Below, piece by piece: positions 20,670-30,685 of a DNA stretch of 64,000 nucleotides. The notes below the pieces were generated by a model. The model had not been told where the DNA came from and searched no databases. It worked only from the letters and a program-made list of their open reading frames with translations. Source of the DNA: Rhodococcus sp. H36-A4. Its GTDB lineage: Bacteria > Actinomycetota > Actinomycetes > Mycobacteriales > Mycobacteriaceae. Position 1 is the stretch's first letter; each line of letters starts with the position of its first letter. The DNA is taken from contig NZ_JAPVLQ010000004.1 in assembly GCF_027158005.1 (NCBI RefSeq), positions 218,713 to 282,712 of the forward strand, given 5' to 3'. Made by a program: the position numbers and the translations under genes.

Positions 20670-20707
20670 GTAACACGGGCGAAACACAAGCTTGACCGGC
20701 GGGCAAC
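20670..20707 (+). promoter_or_regulatory. GlnR-type operator upstream of glnA1
   Basis: Four 5-mers occur with exact 6-base spacers: GTAAC (20670-20674), GAAAC (20681-20685), TTGAC (20692-20696) and GCAAC (20703-20707). This fits the a-b-a-b arrangement (gTnAc-n6-GaAAc) described for the nitrogen regulator GlnR in actinobacteria. The third element overlaps the probable -35 box of glnA1. Control of glnA1 by a GlnR homologue encoded elsewhere is therefore likely. Confidence 0.8.
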
Positions 20708-20721
20708 ACCAGGTCCATAAC
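20692..20721 (+). promoter_or_regulatory. Probable glnA1 core promoter
   Basis: TTGACC (20692-20697) and CATAAC (20716-20721) are separated by 18 bases and sit 35 bases upstream of the glnA1 GTG. Transcription would start near 20728. Overlap of the -35 with the GlnR box suggests direct regulation. Confidence 0.6.
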
Positions 20722-20755
20722 GTTTGGTCGACGGACTCAACAAAGGAGCAACAGC

Positions 20756-22192
20756 GTGGCGTTCAGCACGGCCGAAGAGGTCATCAAATTCATCGCCGAC
20801 GAAAGTATTGAATACGTCGACATCCGATTCACGGATCTGCCAGGTATTCAGCAGCACTTCTCGATCCCGGCTTCTGCATTCACGCAGGATGTCTTCGAAG
20901 ACGGCCTCGCGTTCGACGGTTCGTCCGTACGTGGCTTCCAGTCGATTCACGAATCAGACATGATGCTCCTGCCCGACGTGTCGACGGCGCAGGTCGACCC
21001 CTTCCGGGCCGCGAAGACGTTGAATATGAACTTCTTCGTTCACGACCCGTTCACCCGCGAGTCCTACAGCCGCGACCCGCGCAACGTCGCCCGTAAGGCC
21101 GAGGAGTACTTGCTCTCCACCGGCATCGCCGATACCGCGTTCTTCGGCGCCGAAGCCGAGTTCTACATCTTCGACTCGGTCAATTACGACTCGAGCATCA
21201 ATGGCGCCTACTACGAACTCGACTCCATTGCGGGTTCGTGGAACACCGGCAAGAAGACGAACGCCGACGGCAGCCCCAACCTTGGTTACAAGGTCCGCGC
21301 CAAGGGCGGGTACTTCCCCGTGGCTCCGTACGACCACTTCGTGGATCTCCGCGACGAAATCTCCACGAACCTCACCAATGCAGGCTTCGAACTCGAGCGC
21401 GGACATTCCGAGGTCGGCACCGGCGGCCAGCAGGAGATCAACTACAAGTTCAACACGCTGCTCGCTGCTGCGGACGATCTGCAGTTGTTCAAGTACATCG
21501 TGAAGAACACCGCGTGGAAGAACGGCAAGTCGGCCACCTTCATGCCGAAGCCTTTGTTCGGCGACAACGGCTCGGGCATGCACGTGCACCAGTCGCTGTG
21601 GAAGGACGGCAAGCCCCTCTTCCACGACGAAGCCGGATATGCCGGACTGTCGGATCTGGCTCGCCACTACATCGGCGGCATTCTCCATCACGCACCGTCG
21701 CTGTTGGCGTTCACCAACCCGACCGTCAACTCGTACCACCGACTGGTGCCGGGCTACGAAGCCCCCATCAACCTCGTGTACAGCCAGCGGAACCGTTCGG
21801 CCGCAGTCCGAATCCCGATCACGGGAAACAACCCGAAGGCCAAGCGCGCAGAATTCCGCGCACCGGACTCCTCGGGCAACCCGTACCTCAACTTCGCCGC
21901 CCAGATGATGGCCGGCCTGGACGGGATCAAGAACAAGATCGAGCCGCTGGCTCCGGTCGACAAGGATCTCTACGAGTTGCCGCCCGAGGAAGCCAAGAAC
22001 ATTCCTCAGGCACCGACATCGCTGGAGACTGTCATCGACCGCCTCGAGGCCGATCACGAGTACCTGACCGAGGGTGGCGTCTTCACCACGGACCTGATCG
22101 AGACCTGGATTTCGCTCAAGCGCGAGCAGGAGATTGCTCCGATCAACCTGCGGCCCCACCCGTACGAGTTCAACCTGTACTACGACGTGTGA
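20756..22192 (+). CDS. glnA1: Glutamine synthetase type I (GlnA1)
   Basis: GlnA1 makes glutamine from glutamate, ammonia and ATP and is the main ammonia-assimilating enzyme. It has GS-I landmarks: [42 protein letters not shown], the metal-binding [18 protein letters not shown] block and NRSAAVRIP. Tyr406 in [10 protein letters not shown] is the expected adenylylation site, consistent with glnE 4 kb downstream. Length is 478 residues, the same as Rv2220. It starts at GTG 20756 with AAGGAG upstream. A GlnR-type operator covers its promoter, and a 21-bp duplication overlaps its stop codon. Confidence 0.96.
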   Translation: MAFSTAEEVIKFIADESIEYVDIRFTDLPGIQQHFSIPASAFTQDVFEDGLAFDGSSVRGFQSIHESDMMLLPDVSTAQVDPFRAAKTLNMNFFVHDPFTRESYSRDPRNVARKAEEYLLSTGIADTAFFGAEAEFYIFDSVNYDSSINGAYYELDSIAGSWNTGKKTNADGSPNLGYKVRAKGGYFPVAPYDHFVDLRDEISTNLTNAGFELERGHSEVGTGGQQEINYKFNTLLAAADDLQLFKYIVKNTAWKNGKSATFMPKPLFGDNGSGMHVHQSLWKDGKPLFHDEAGYAGLSDLARHYIGGILHHAPSLLAFTNPTVNSYHRLVPGYEAPINLVYSQRNRSAAVRIPITGNNPKAKRAEFRAPDSSGNPYLNFAAQMMAGLDGIKNKIEPLAPVDKDLYELPPEEAKNIPQAPTSLETVIDRLEADHEYLTEGGVFTTDLIETWISLKREQEIAPINLRPHPYEFNLYYDV

Positions 22193-22228
22193 TCCACACA
22201 TAGCGTTGACGTGTGATCCACACATAGC
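22184..22228 (+). repeat. 21-bp direct repeat over the glnA1 stop codon
   Basis: The 21-base sequence at 22184-22204 recurs exactly at 22208-22228. The first copy contains the last sense codons and TGA of glnA1, so the second copy is a duplicated 3' end. Within each unit a short inverted repeat (GTGTG/CACAC) is present. It lies between the gene and its terminator. Confidence 0.9.
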
Positions 22229-22238
22229 TCTCCTTCAC

Positions 22239-22281
22239 CAGAGCCACCCGCCCTTGCCATAGAGCAGGGCGGGTGGCTCTG
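22239..22281 (+). terminator. Terminator after glnA1
   Basis: A perfect GC-rich 16-bp stem (22239-22254 with 22266-22281) has an 11-base loop and is followed by TTTG. It separates glnA1 from the transporter operon. Confidence 0.92.
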
Positions 22282-22427
22282 TTTGTGGGCAGAATTGTGT
22301 GTACGCACGGTAACGAGTTATCGAAAACAGGTTTGGATACGAGCGACATCAGCCATTCTCGAACTAAGAGACTGGCCGGATTCTCCAAAGAAACCGTGTA
22401 TACGGAAAGTTGGTGGGTTTACCTTCA

Positions 22428-23075
22428 ATGGACGAGCTCTGGAATTTCGTCTCCGGACGACGACAACAGCTGCTGACAGATTCATATCTTCACGTCTCTG
22501 CCGTCATCCAGTCGATCATCATCGCCACGATCATCGCAATCATCGTGGGCATCGCGGTCTACCGATCCCCCGCGGGATCAGCCATTGCGACAGCCCTGGC
22601 CAGCACGATTCTGACTATCCCCTCCTTCGCCCTACTCGGGCTGTTGATTCCGATCCTCGGGTTGGGGGTGGCTCCGACCATCACGGCGCTGGTCCTGTAC
22701 GCACTCTTGCCCATCGTCAGAAATACGATCATCGGACTCGCAGCGGTCGACCCCGCTGTCACCGATGCTGCTCGCGGGGTCGGTTTGAATCGTGCGCGCA
22801 TTCTTGCTCGGATCGAGATGCCCTTGGCGTGGCCGTCGATCTTGGCAGGTATGCGGGTCAGCACACAGATGATCTTCGGAATCCTCGCCATCGCGGCGTA
22901 TGCGAAGGGCCCTGGACTCGGCAACCTCATCTTTTCGGGTCTGTCCCGCGTCGGTAGCCCTACAGCCGTTCCGCAAGCGCTGGTCGGCACCGTTCTGATC
23001 GTCATTCTCGCTTTGATTGTCGACGGCATCCTCGTTCTCGTCGGCCGTCTTACAACCTCGAAGGGCATCGCGTGA
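22428..23075 (+). CDS. Osmoprotectant-type ABC transporter permease (first)
   Basis: This membrane permease of the glycine betaine/choline (OpuC/ProXVWZ) family has about five to six helices in 215 residues. The cytoplasmic EAA-like loop is AAVDPAVTDAARGVGLNRAR, followed by RIEMPLAWPSILAGMRVS. I chose ATG 22428 because the upstream TTG at 22410 lacks a spaced ribosome-binding site. It is the first of four genes joined by 4-bp overlaps (permease, ATPase, permease, binding protein), so the unit is one operon. The solute cannot be decided from sequence; betaine, carnitine, choline or ergothioneine-like compounds are possible. Confidence 0.87.
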   Translation: MDELWNFVSGRRQQLLTDSYLHVSAVIQSIIIATIIAIIVGIAVYRSPAGSAIATALASTILTIPSFALLGLLIPILGLGVAPTITALVLYALLPIVRNTIIGLAAVDPAVTDAARGVGLNRARILARIEMPLAWPSILAGMRVSTQMIFGILAIAAYAKGPGLGNLIFSGLSRVGSPTAVPQALVGTVLIVILALIVDGILVLVGRLTTSKGIA

Positions 23076-24283
23076 CCCCAACAGCGAACAATCAGAACGT
23101 CTCTGGCGTCGATATCGTGCTCGAGTCCGTCAGCAAGCGCTATCCCGGCCAGAGGGCTGCAGCGGTGGAGAACGTGTCGTTGACCGTTCCTGCAGGTGAG
23201 ATCGTTGTCTTCGTGGGGCCTTCCGGCTGCGGCAAGACCACCACGATGCGCATGATCAACCGACTCATCGAGCCTTCTTCGGGAAAAATCACCATCGACG
23301 GCAAGGACGCTTTGTCGATCGACCCGGACGAGTTGCGACGGGGAATCGGATACTCGATTCAGCAGGCCGGACTGTTTCCGCACCTGACGATCGCAAAGAA
23401 CGTCGGGACGGTGCCTGGGCTGATCGGGTGGGACAAGAAGCGGATCGCGGCTCGGACGGACGAGATGCTCGACCTCGTGGGACTGGATCCGGATACCTAT
23501 CGAGACCGCTATCCGCGTCAGCTGTCCGGCGGCCAGCAACAACGCGTCGGTGTTGCACGAGCGCTCGCTGCGGATCCGCCCGTGCTGTTGATGGACGAGC
23601 CATTCGGCGCGGTAGACCCGATCACCCGAGGCCTGTTGCAGGACGAATTGATGCGGCTGCAATCCGAACTCGGGAAGACGATCGTCTTCGTCACCCACGA
23701 CTTCAACGAGGCAGTCAAGCTCGGTGACCGCATTGCGGTCCTGGGTGACCGCTCGACGATCGAGCAATACGACACTCCGGAGGCGATCCTGGCGAACCCT
23801 GCCAGCGACATGGTGGCTGGGTTCGTGGGCGCGGATGCATCGCTGAAACAGCTCACACTCACCCGAATTCGTGATGTTCGCCTGATTCAATGTCCCACTG
23901 CGAAGGAAAGCGATCCGGTGGACGCGATCCGCGCGAAGATCGCGACCCGCAAGTGGCCGTGGGGATTGATACTGGACGATCGAAACAGGCCGCTGCGTTG
24001 GGTCGGTCCCGCTCATTTGGCACACGTATCCTCGCTGCAAGGAGTCGGTCTACCGATCGGCGAGCTCGTATCCATTCAGTCCACGCTTCAAGATGGGTTG
24101 GAAGCGCTTCTCGCCGAGAGCACCGCATCGACGGTCGTCACCGGTCTTCGCGGTGAGTACGTCGGGTTGATTTCGATCGATGTTCTCGTCGGCCATCTGC
24201 AGCAGATGCGCGAAGCCCATGAGCACGATCATGACGACGATGACGCCGATGCCGATGAAGTCAGTGGGGAGTTGCCCGCATGA
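23072..24283 (+). CDS. Osmoprotectant-type ABC transporter ATP-binding protein with CBS-like tail
   Basis: This ATPase energises the compatible-solute importer. It has Walker A GPSGCGKTT near residues 50-58, the Q-loop IQQAGLFPHLT, the ABC signature LSGGQQQRV and Walker B VLLMDEPF, all in the first ~240 residues. The remaining ~160 residues resemble the paired CBS region of OpuCA-type ATPases and end in a His/Asp-rich tail (HEHDHDDDDADADE) that might bind metal or be acidic filler. It starts at GTG 23072, overlapping the first permease by 4 bases. Length is 403 residues. Confidence 0.9.
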   Translation: MTPTANNQNVSGVDIVLESVSKRYPGQRAAAVENVSLTVPAGEIVVFVGPSGCGKTTTMRMINRLIEPSSGKITIDGKDALSIDPDELRRGIGYSIQQAGLFPHLTIAKNVGTVPGLIGWDKKRIAARTDEMLDLVGLDPDTYRDRYPRQLSGGQQQRVGVARALAADPPVLLMDEPFGAVDPITRGLLQDELMRLQSELGKTIVFVTHDFNEAVKLGDRIAVLGDRSTIEQYDTPEAILANPASDMVAGFVGADASLKQLTLTRIRDVRLIQCPTAKESDPVDAIRAKIATRKWPWGLILDDRNRPLRWVGPAHLAHVSSLQGVGLPIGELVSIQSTLQDGLEALLAESTASTVVTGLRGEYVGLISIDVLVGHLQQMREAHEHDHDDDDADADEVSGELPA

Positions 24284-25092
24284 CCGCATCCGTGGAAAGC
24301 CCCCTCGCGGCCGAGATGGACGCGGCACCCGACAAAGGTGCGTCGGAGCGAAATGCTGTGAAACGCGCCGATCGCCTACGCCTGCTGGTGCAACCCGCCG
24401 TCGTTCTGATTCTGGTTGTCGGTGTGCTCGTCTGGGCTTTCAGTCGTGACCTGACCGCGACTCAACAGGGCAGCATTACTGCCAGCAACCTCGCAACGCT
24501 CATCTGGCAGCACATCTTGATTACCGCAGCAGTGGTGATCATCGTCGTGATCATCGCCGTCCCGCTCGGAACTCTGCTCACCCGACCCGGATACACCCGT
24601 CTCGCTCCATTTTTCGTGGGCATCGCCAACGTCGGCGCGGCTGCACCTGCAGTCGGGCTGCTCGTCCTCTTTTACCTGGCAACGCGTCAGACGGGTTTCT
24701 GGATAGGAGTACTGCCCATCGCCTTCTACTCGCTGCTTCCGGTGTTGCGCAACACAATTCTGGGATACCAGGAGGTCGACAAGACGCTCATCGATGCCGG
24801 CCGCGGTCAAGGCATGTCCTCGATGACGGTGCTCCGGAGGCTCGAGTTCCCGATGGCAGTGCCGTACATTCTCGCCGGCCTACGCACATCCCTGGTCCTC
24901 GCGGTCGGAACGGCGACGCTGTGTTTCCTCGTGAGTGCAGGTGGACTCGGCATTCTCATCGATACCGGATACAAATTGCGAGACAACGTCACCCTGGTAA
25001 CCGGCGCCGTACTTGCTGTGTCCCTGGCACTGTTCGTCGATTGGCTCGGCGCCTTGGCCGAGCAGTTCCTGGGCCCCAAAGGATTGCGATGA
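24280..25092 (+). CDS. Osmoprotectant-type ABC transporter permease (second)
   Basis: This is the second permease of the importer, 270 residues. A charged N-terminus (~35 residues) precedes the first helix (PAVVLILVVGVLVWAF). The EAA-like loop reads GYQEVDKTLIDAGRGQGMSS, followed by RRLEFPMAVPYILAGLRTS, typical of OpuCB/CD-type permeases. It begins at ATG 24280 within an ATGA overlap with the ATPase gene and overlaps the binding protein by ATGA at its end. Coupled translation of all four subunits is likely. Confidence 0.9.
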   Translation: MTASVESPLAAEMDAAPDKGASERNAVKRADRLRLLVQPAVVLILVVGVLVWAFSRDLTATQQGSITASNLATLIWQHILITAAVVIIVVIIAVPLGTLLTRPGYTRLAPFFVGIANVGAAAPAVGLLVLFYLATRQTGFWIGVLPIAFYSLLPVLRNTILGYQEVDKTLIDAGRGQGMSSMTVLRRLEFPMAVPYILAGLRTSLVLAVGTATLCFLVSAGGLGILIDTGYKLRDNVTLVTGAVLAVSLALFVDWLGALAEQFLGPKGLR

Positions 25093-26063
25093 AGAAGACG
25101 AAGACCGTATTTGCACTGGCCATGGCGGGCGCTCTACTGGCCGGCTGCGGACTCGAATCCGGCGGCGCCGTTCCGCTCTCGGTCGGGCCGGCGAGCATCC
25201 AACCGGTCCCCGAACTCGAGGGCGTGAAGATGACCGTCGGTTCCAAGGACTTCACCGAACAGATCACGCTCGGCTACATAATCGAGTTCGCGATGGTCGC
25301 CGCCGGTGCCGAGGTCCGAGATCTGACCAACATTCAGGGATCCAACAGCACACGTGACGCCCAGTTGAACGGTCAGATCGATCTGACGTACGAGTACACC
25401 GGCACCGGGTGGATCAACTATCTGGGCAACGAGACACCGCTACCCGACTCGACCGAGCAGTACGAAGCTGTGCGCGATGCCGACCTCGCGGCAAACGACA
25501 TGGTGTGGGAGCCTCCCGCCCCGATGAACAACACTTACGCGCTCGCGATGAACAAGCAGACTGCGGAGGAAACTGGAGTCAAGACGCTGTCGGACTACGC
25601 CAACCTTGTTCGAACCAACCCGTCCGCCGCCACCACCTGTGTCGAGACCGAGTTCAACGTTCGTCAGGACGGCTACCCCGGCATGGCCGCCAAGTACGAT
25701 TTCGATCCGAACCTTGCGCCTCGGCAGATTCTGCAGACCGGCATCATCTATCAGGCCACCGCCGACGGCACCCAGTGCAAGTTCGGTGAGGTGTTCACTA
25801 CCGATGGACGCATCATCGCGCTCGATCTAGTTCTACTCGAAGACGATCGAGCCTTCTTCCCGAAGTACAACCCGTCACTGATCATGAAGAAGGACTTCGC
25901 CGATGCCCATCCCGAGGTGCAGGAAGTCATGGCGCCCATCACTGCGAAGCTCGACGATAAGGTCATGACCGAATTGAACCGCCAGGTGGACGTCGAGGGC
26001 AAGGAGCCCGCCGACGTCGCCCGCGACTGGCTCGTCTCGGAAGGTTTTGTCACCGCCGGCTGA
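25089..26063 (+). CDS. Osmoprotectant-type ABC transporter substrate-binding lipoprotein
   Basis: This is the extracellular solute-binding subunit (OpuAC/ProX family), 324 residues. A signal peptide ends in the lipobox LLAGC at residues 17-21. The mature part has the family start VGSKDFTEQITLGYIIEF, then LNGQIDLTYEYTGTGW and SDYANLVRTNPSAATTCVET. Aromatic residues in such segments usually form the quaternary-ammonium binding box, but I cannot assign them here. ATG 25089 overlaps the permease stop (ATGA). The frame is open far upstream, but only this start gives a signal peptide. It converges on glnE with a 15-base gap. Confidence 0.92.
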   Translation: MKKTKTVFALAMAGALLAGCGLESGGAVPLSVGPASIQPVPELEGVKMTVGSKDFTEQITLGYIIEFAMVAAGAEVRDLTNIQGSNSTRDAQLNGQIDLTYEYTGTGWINYLGNETPLPDSTEQYEAVRDADLAANDMVWEPPAPMNNTYALAMNKQTAEETGVKTLSDYANLVRTNPSAATTCVETEFNVRQDGYPGMAAKYDFDPNLAPRQILQTGIIYQATADGTQCKFGEVFTTDGRIIALDLVLLEDDRAFFPKYNPSLIMKKDFADAHPEVQEVMAPITAKLDDKVMTELNRQVDVEGKEPADVARDWLVSEGFVTAG

Positions 26064-26078
26064 ACGACGGTGGAGTGG

Positions 26079-29000
26079 TCAGGCCCCGAAGGTCCGCTCC
26101 ACCACAGCCTTTGCGCGACGCGTCACACGTAGGTAGTTGTCGAGGAACTCCCCCGCATCGGCGTTCTTCCACCCGGCCACCTTGGCGACGGCGGAGAGAA
26201 CATGTCCCGGTGCGGGGAGTTGGTCCGTCGGCTTTCCGCGCACGAGTACGAGTGCGTTACGTGCCTTCGTCGCGAGAATCCATGCTTCGCGCAACAGTTC
26301 TATGTCGGTTTCGCTCATCAACTCGGCCGCACCGATTGCGTCGAGAGTTTGCAGAGTCGAGGTGTTGTGCAACGACGGCACATGGTGCGCATGCCTGAGT
26401 TGGATGAGCTGCACCGTCCACTCGATGTCGGCGAGCCCGCCTCTGCCGAGCTTGGTGTGGGTGGCGGGGTCGGCGCCCTTCGGCAGACGTTCGGAGTCGA
26501 TTCGTGCCTTGATGCGGCGAATTTCTCGTACGGACTCCTGGGAGACGCCGCCTTCCGGATATCGGATCTTGTCGACCATGAGCAGAAACTTGATGCCGAG
26601 ATCCTGATCGCCGGCAACCTGATGGGCCCGCAGCAGCGCCTGGACCTCCCAGGCCTGAGCCCATTGCGCGTAGTACGCCTTGTACGACGCGAGGGTCCTG
26701 ACGACCGGCCCGTTTCGGCCTTCCGGCCGCAAACCGGTGTCCACTTCCAACGGAGGATCGGTACTGGGCGCGCCGAGTAACTTGCGAACCCGATCGGCAA
26801 TGCCGTTGGCCCACTTGACTGCGACACTGTCGTCGGAGCCCTCGACGGGTTTGCAGACGAACAGCACATCTGCATCGCTGCCGTAGCCGAGTTCTCCGCC
26901 GCCGAGTCGGCCCATCCCGATCACAGCCAGGGCGGCTGGAGCCGGCTCACCACGTTCGGCTTCGCTCGCGCGAATGGCGGCTGCCAGTGCCGCGTTGATC
27001 ACCGCGGCCCATACCGAGGACAAAGCGGTACAGACCTGTGGCACGTCGAGCATGCCGAGGATGTCGGCCGACGCTACTCGCGCAAGTTCGTGTCTACGCA
27101 GGGCACGCGCGGCGTCGATGGCGCGAACCGGATCATCGTACCGGCCCGAAGACGACAGGATAGCTCGGTACGTCTCCTGTGGTTCGACGTCGAGAAGCCT
27201 TGGGCCGGTTGGGCCGTCGGCGAAAAGTCGGATGACCTCGGGGGCCTTGATGAGCAGATCCGGCACGTATGCCGAAGATCCGAGCACGATCATCAGCCGC
27301 TGGGCGACGGCACCTTCGTCGCGAAGTATCCGCAAAAACCAGGTGTGGTCCTGAGCGGCCTCGCAGAGTCGGCGGTAGTTGAGTAGGCCTGCGTCCGAGT
27401 CCGGGGTATCCGCTAGCCATTCGAGCAGCGTCGGCAGCAGAACCGCTTGAATCTGGCCACGCCGAGAGCCTGAACCGACGAGGGCGCGCAGATGCCCGAT
27501 CGCGTTCTGGGGAGCGGCGAAACCGAGCGCCGAGAGTTGCCGCACGGCTGCTTCCGGAGTCAATCTGACAGTGTCGGAATCGAACCGTACGACGGAATCC
27601 AGCAGTGGTCGATAGAACAATTTCGCGTGCAGCCTGCGAATCCGCAGCGCGTTGCGTTTGATCTCGGCGTTCAGCACTCCGAGCGCGTCACGATTGCCAT
27701 CGGGACGCATGTGCGCTGCACGGGCGAGCCAGCGCAACGCTTCCTCGTCGTCCGGCGGTGGCAGAGTGTGTGTTCGCTTCATCCGCTGAAGCTGCAGACG
27801 GTGTTCGAGCAATCGCAGGAACTCGTAGGACGCGGACAAATTCGCTGCGTCGTCGCGCCCGACGTATCCCCCGTCGCTGAGCGCCACCAGGGCGTCCACC
27901 GTGCCGAGAACTCGCAGAGTTTCGTCGGTGCGGCCGTGCACGAGCTGCAGTAGCTGCACTGCGAACTCGACATCCCGCAGGCTTCCGCGACCGAGTTTGA
28001 TCTCGCGTTCACGGAGCTCGGGAGGGACCATCTCCTCGACGCGCCGACGCATCGCGCGGACCTCGGGAACGAAGTCCTCCCGCTGCGAGGCCAACCACAC
28101 CATCGGATTGAGTGCGGCGACGTAGCTGTGACCGAGCTCGAGGTCGCCGGTCATCGGACGCGCTTTGAGCAGAGCCTGGAACTCCCAGGTCTTGGCCCAC
28201 CGCTTGTAGTAGGCGACATGCGAATCGAGGGTGCGGACCAGTTCGCCACGTTTGCCCTCCGGCCGAAGCGCTGCATCGACCTCGAAGAACGCCGAGGAGC
28301 CGATTCGCATCATTTCGCCCGCGATCCGACTGGCAACCGCATCGGCGGGCTCCGCCACGAATACGACGTCGACGTCGGAGACATAATTGAGCTCTCGTGC
28401 ACCGCATTTGCCCATTGCGATCACGGCAAGTCGGGTCGGCATCGGATCCTCCGGGCAAACTGTCGCGACAGCGACGGCCAAGGCTGCGGTCAAGGCTGCG
28501 TCGGCCATGTCGGAGAGCTGATTTCCCACGAGCTGATACGGCACTACCGGTTCGTTTTCCACGGTGGCAGCGAGATCCGCCGCGGCGAGAACCATCACTT
28601 GGTCACGGTAGGTTTTACGCAGTGCGACAACGGCATCGGGTCCGGTCAGACCAGCCCGGTACAACTCCGGTGAGGCATTCGGACCGGTCTCGGGCACTGC
28701 GTCGACTGCGGCCAGAAGTTCGTCGGTGAGCTGCTGCTTGCTGGGTAGTTCCACTCGCGCGGATGGACCCGTGGCGCGGCCTGCCGGGGTGGTGAGCAGA
28801 CGCCAGGTATCCGGATCGGCAACGAGGTGATCGGCAAGCGCGCTCGAGGCACCGCAGAGACCCAACAGTCGACCGCGAAGGCCCTTGTCCGAACGCAAGG
28901 CCTGGTCGACTTCGGAGAAGCCGTCGCCAAGTAAATCCTGCAACCTTGTGAGTGTCCGCAGCGCGAGATCCGCGTTTGCCGCACGCGACAACGACCACAG

Positions 29001-29123
29001 GAGTTCGAGACTGTTTTCGTCGACCCACCCGAGCTTCTGCAGATCTGCAGGCGCAGTGGCCTCGACCAGACCCAGACGTCCTGGCCCTGGGACGATCGAA
29101 CGTGATGTGGGTGGACGCACCAT
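26079..29123 (-). CDS. glnE: Bifunctional glutamine synthetase adenylyltransferase / adenylyl-removing enzyme (GlnE)
   Basis: GlnE adds AMP to, and removes it from, a Tyr of glutamine synthetase according to nitrogen status. The 1014-residue protein has the two expected nucleotidyltransferase domains. The N-terminal removing domain carries [14 protein letters not shown] near residues 240-253 and the C-terminal adenylylating domain carries [14 protein letters not shown] near residues 746-759, each with metal-binding Asp residues. [16 protein letters not shown] and [16 protein letters not shown] are the paired partner motifs. It lies between glnA1 and glnA2 as in M. tuberculosis (Rv2221c), although here a transporter operon separates it from glnA1. 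Confidence 0.96.
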   Translation of the reverse strand: MVRPPTSRSIVPGPGRLGLVEATAPADLQKLGWVDENSLELLWSLSRAANADLALRTLTRLQDLLGDGFSEVDQALRSDKGLRGRLLGLCGASSALADHLVADPDTWRLLTTPAGRATGPSARVELPSKQQLTDELLAAVDAVPETGPNASPELYRAGLTGPDAVVALRKTYRDQVMVLAAADLAATVENEPVVPYQLVGNQLSDMADAALTAALAVAVATVCPEDPMPTRLAVIAMGKCGARELNYVSDVDVVFVAEPADAVASRIAGEMMRIGSSAFFEVDAALRPEGKRGELVRTLDSHVAYYKRWAKTWEFQALLKARPMTGDLELGHSYVAALNPMVWLASQREDFVPEVRAMRRRVEEMVPPELREREIKLGRGSLRDVEFAVQLLQLVHGRTDETLRVLGTVDALVALSDGGYVGRDDAANLSASYEFLRLLEHRLQLQRMKRTHTLPPPDDEEALRWLARAAHMRPDGNRDALGVLNAEIKRNALRIRRLHAKLFYRPLLDSVVRFDSDTVRLTPEAAVRQLSALGFAAPQNAIGHLRALVGSGSRRGQIQAVLLPTLLEWLADTPDSDAGLLNYRRLCEAAQDHTWFLRILRDEGAVAQRLMIVLGSSAYVPDLLIKAPEVIRLFADGPTGPRLLDVEPQETYRAILSSSGRYDDPVRAIDAARALRRHELARVASADILGMLDVPQVCTALSSVWAAVINAALAAAIRASEAERGEPAPAALAVIGMGRLGGGELGYGSDADVLFVCKPVEGSDDSVAVKWANGIADRVRKLLGAPSTDPPLEVDTGLRPEGRNGPVVRTLASYKAYYAQWAQAWEVQALLRAHQVAGDQDLGIKFLLMVDKIRYPEGGVSQESVREIRRIKARIDSERLPKGADPATHTKLGRGGLADIEWTVQLIQLRHAHHVPSLHNTSTLQTLDAIGAAELMSETDIELLREAWILATKARNALVLVRGKPTDQLPAPGHVLSAVAKVAGWKNADAGEFLDNYLRVTRRAKAVVERTFGA

Positions 29124-29242
29124 CAGCGAACACCTCGACTCTGGCGTAACACAGGTTCACCTCACCGCGGGCGGGAACTAGCTCTTACTCGAACGAAGTA
29201 AAATCTAGCCCATCACGCCGGCGTTCGATGACAGTGCGCAGA

Positions 29243-30583
29243 TCACAATCCCAAGTAGGCCTTCAGCTCGTACGGCGTCACATGCGAGCGGTATTCCTCC
29301 CACTCCCGACGCTTGTTGCGCAAGAAGAAGTCGAAGACGTGCTCACCGAGGGCTTCGGCGACGAGCTCGGAGCCTTCCATTGCGTTCAGAGCCTGATCGA
29401 GGTTGCCTGGAAGCTCCTTGTACCCCATGGCGCGACGCTCGGCGGATGTCAACGCCCACACGTCCTCTTCGGCCTCGGGCGGCAACGTGTAGCCCTTTTC
29501 GATGCCACGTAGACCGGCAGCGAGCAGCACTGCGAAGGCAAGGTACGGGTTGCAGGCCGAGTCGGGGCTGCGGATCTCGACGCGACGCGAGGACGCCTTG
29601 TTCGGGGTGTACATCGGAACCCGGATGAGTGCCGAGCGGTTGGACGGTCCCCAAGACGCTGCGGTCGGTGCTTCGCCACCGCGGATCAACCGCTTGTAGG
29701 AGTTGACCCACTGGTTGGTGACGGCGCTGATCTCGTTGGCATGTTCGAGGATTCCGGCGATGAACGACTTGCCGGTCTCCGAAAGCTGCATCGGGTCGTC
29801 CGGATTGTGGAACGCGTTGGTGTCGCCCTCGAACAAGCTCATGTGCGTGTGCATCGCCGAGCCGGCCTGATCACTGAACGGCTTGGGCATGAACGTTGCG
29901 CGGACGCCCTCGGCGATCGCAACTTCCTTGACCAGGTATCGGAAGGTCATGATGTTGTCGGCCATCGACAGTGCGTCGGCGTAGCGGAGGTCGATTTCCT
30001 GCTGACCGGGCGCGGCTTCGTGATGGCTGAACTCGACGGAGATGCCCATCGACTCGAGCGCATCGATGGCGTGCCGACGAAAATTCGGCGCCGAGTCGTG
30101 CACGGCCTGATCGAAATATCCACCGTTGTCGGCGGGCGTGGGCGGCGATCCGTCCTCCGGGCTGTCCTTGAGCAGGAAGAACTCGATCTCCGGATGCACG
30201 TAGCAGCTGAATCCGAGGTCTGCGGCCTTGCTCAATTGGCGACGCAGCACGTGGCGCGAATCAGCCCAGGACGGTGAGCCGTCGGGCATCGCGATGTCGC
30301 AGAACATGCGTGCCGAATGCTGGTGCCCCTTGCTGCTCGACCAGGGCAGGATCTGAAAAGTCGACGGATCGGGCTTGGCGACGGTATCGGCTTCGGAGAC
30401 GCGGGCGAATCCCTCGATAGCGCTTCCGTCGAAGCCGATGCCTTCGTCGAAGGCACCTTCGAGTTCCGCCGGGGCGATGGCAACCGATTTCAGATAGCCA
30501 AGAACATCGGTGAACCATAGGCGGACGAAGCGGATGTCGCGCTCCTCCAGGGTCCGAAGCACGAATTCCTTTTGGCGATCCAT
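29243..30583 (-). CDS. glnA2: Glutamine synthetase type I, second copy (GlnA2)
   Basis: This GS-I paralogue of 446 residues matches the Rv2222c slot. Landmarks are FDGSAIEGFARVSEADT, HPEIEFFLLKD, EFSHHEAAPGQQEIDLRY, the metal-binding FMPKPFSDQAGSAMHTHMSL block and NRSALIRVP. It lacks the [10 protein letters not shown] segment found in GlnA1, so the usual adenylylation Tyr context is missing. Known GlnA2 proteins are non-adenylylated with a role outside bulk ammonia assimilation; that is inferred here. I took ATG 30583; the upstream TTG at 30601 is less likely. It lies 119 bases ahead of glnE on the same strand. Confidence 0.94.
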   Translation of the reverse strand: MDRQKEFVLRTLEERDIRFVRLWFTDVLGYLKSVAIAPAELEGAFDEGIGFDGSAIEGFARVSEADTVAKPDPSTFQILPWSSSKGHQHSARMFCDIAMPDGSPSWADSRHVLRRQLSKAADLGFSCYVHPEIEFFLLKDSPEDGSPPTPADNGGYFDQAVHDSAPNFRRHAIDALESMGISVEFSHHEAAPGQQEIDLRYADALSMADNIMTFRYLVKEVAIAEGVRATFMPKPFSDQAGSAMHTHMSLFEGDTNAFHNPDDPMQLSETGKSFIAGILEHANEISAVTNQWVNSYKRLIRGGEAPTAASWGPSNRSALIRVPMYTPNKASSRRVEIRSPDSACNPYLAFAVLLAAGLRGIEKGYTLPPEAEEDVWALTSAERRAMGYKELPGNLDQALNAMEGSELVAEALGEHVFDFFLRNKRREWEEYRSHVTPYELKAYLGL

Positions 30584-30685
30584 GTCCGCGAGACTAAGCA
30601 AACCGCGTTAAATCTGTGTTACATCGTGATCTCGGTCTCACGTCGGACACTTCTCAGCGGACACATCGGGGACGTGAAGCTCGCG

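Noticed and set aside
20633..20695. Short GTG ORF of 20 codons with a GGAGG in front, inside the glnA1 upstream region
   Set aside because: It lies across the GlnR box and the -35 region, upstream of the likely transcription start, so it would not be on the glnA1 mRNA.
20954..22225. Minus-strand ORF of 423 codons opposite glnA1
   Set aside because: Antisense shadow of a highly conserved gene; no start signal or family similarity.
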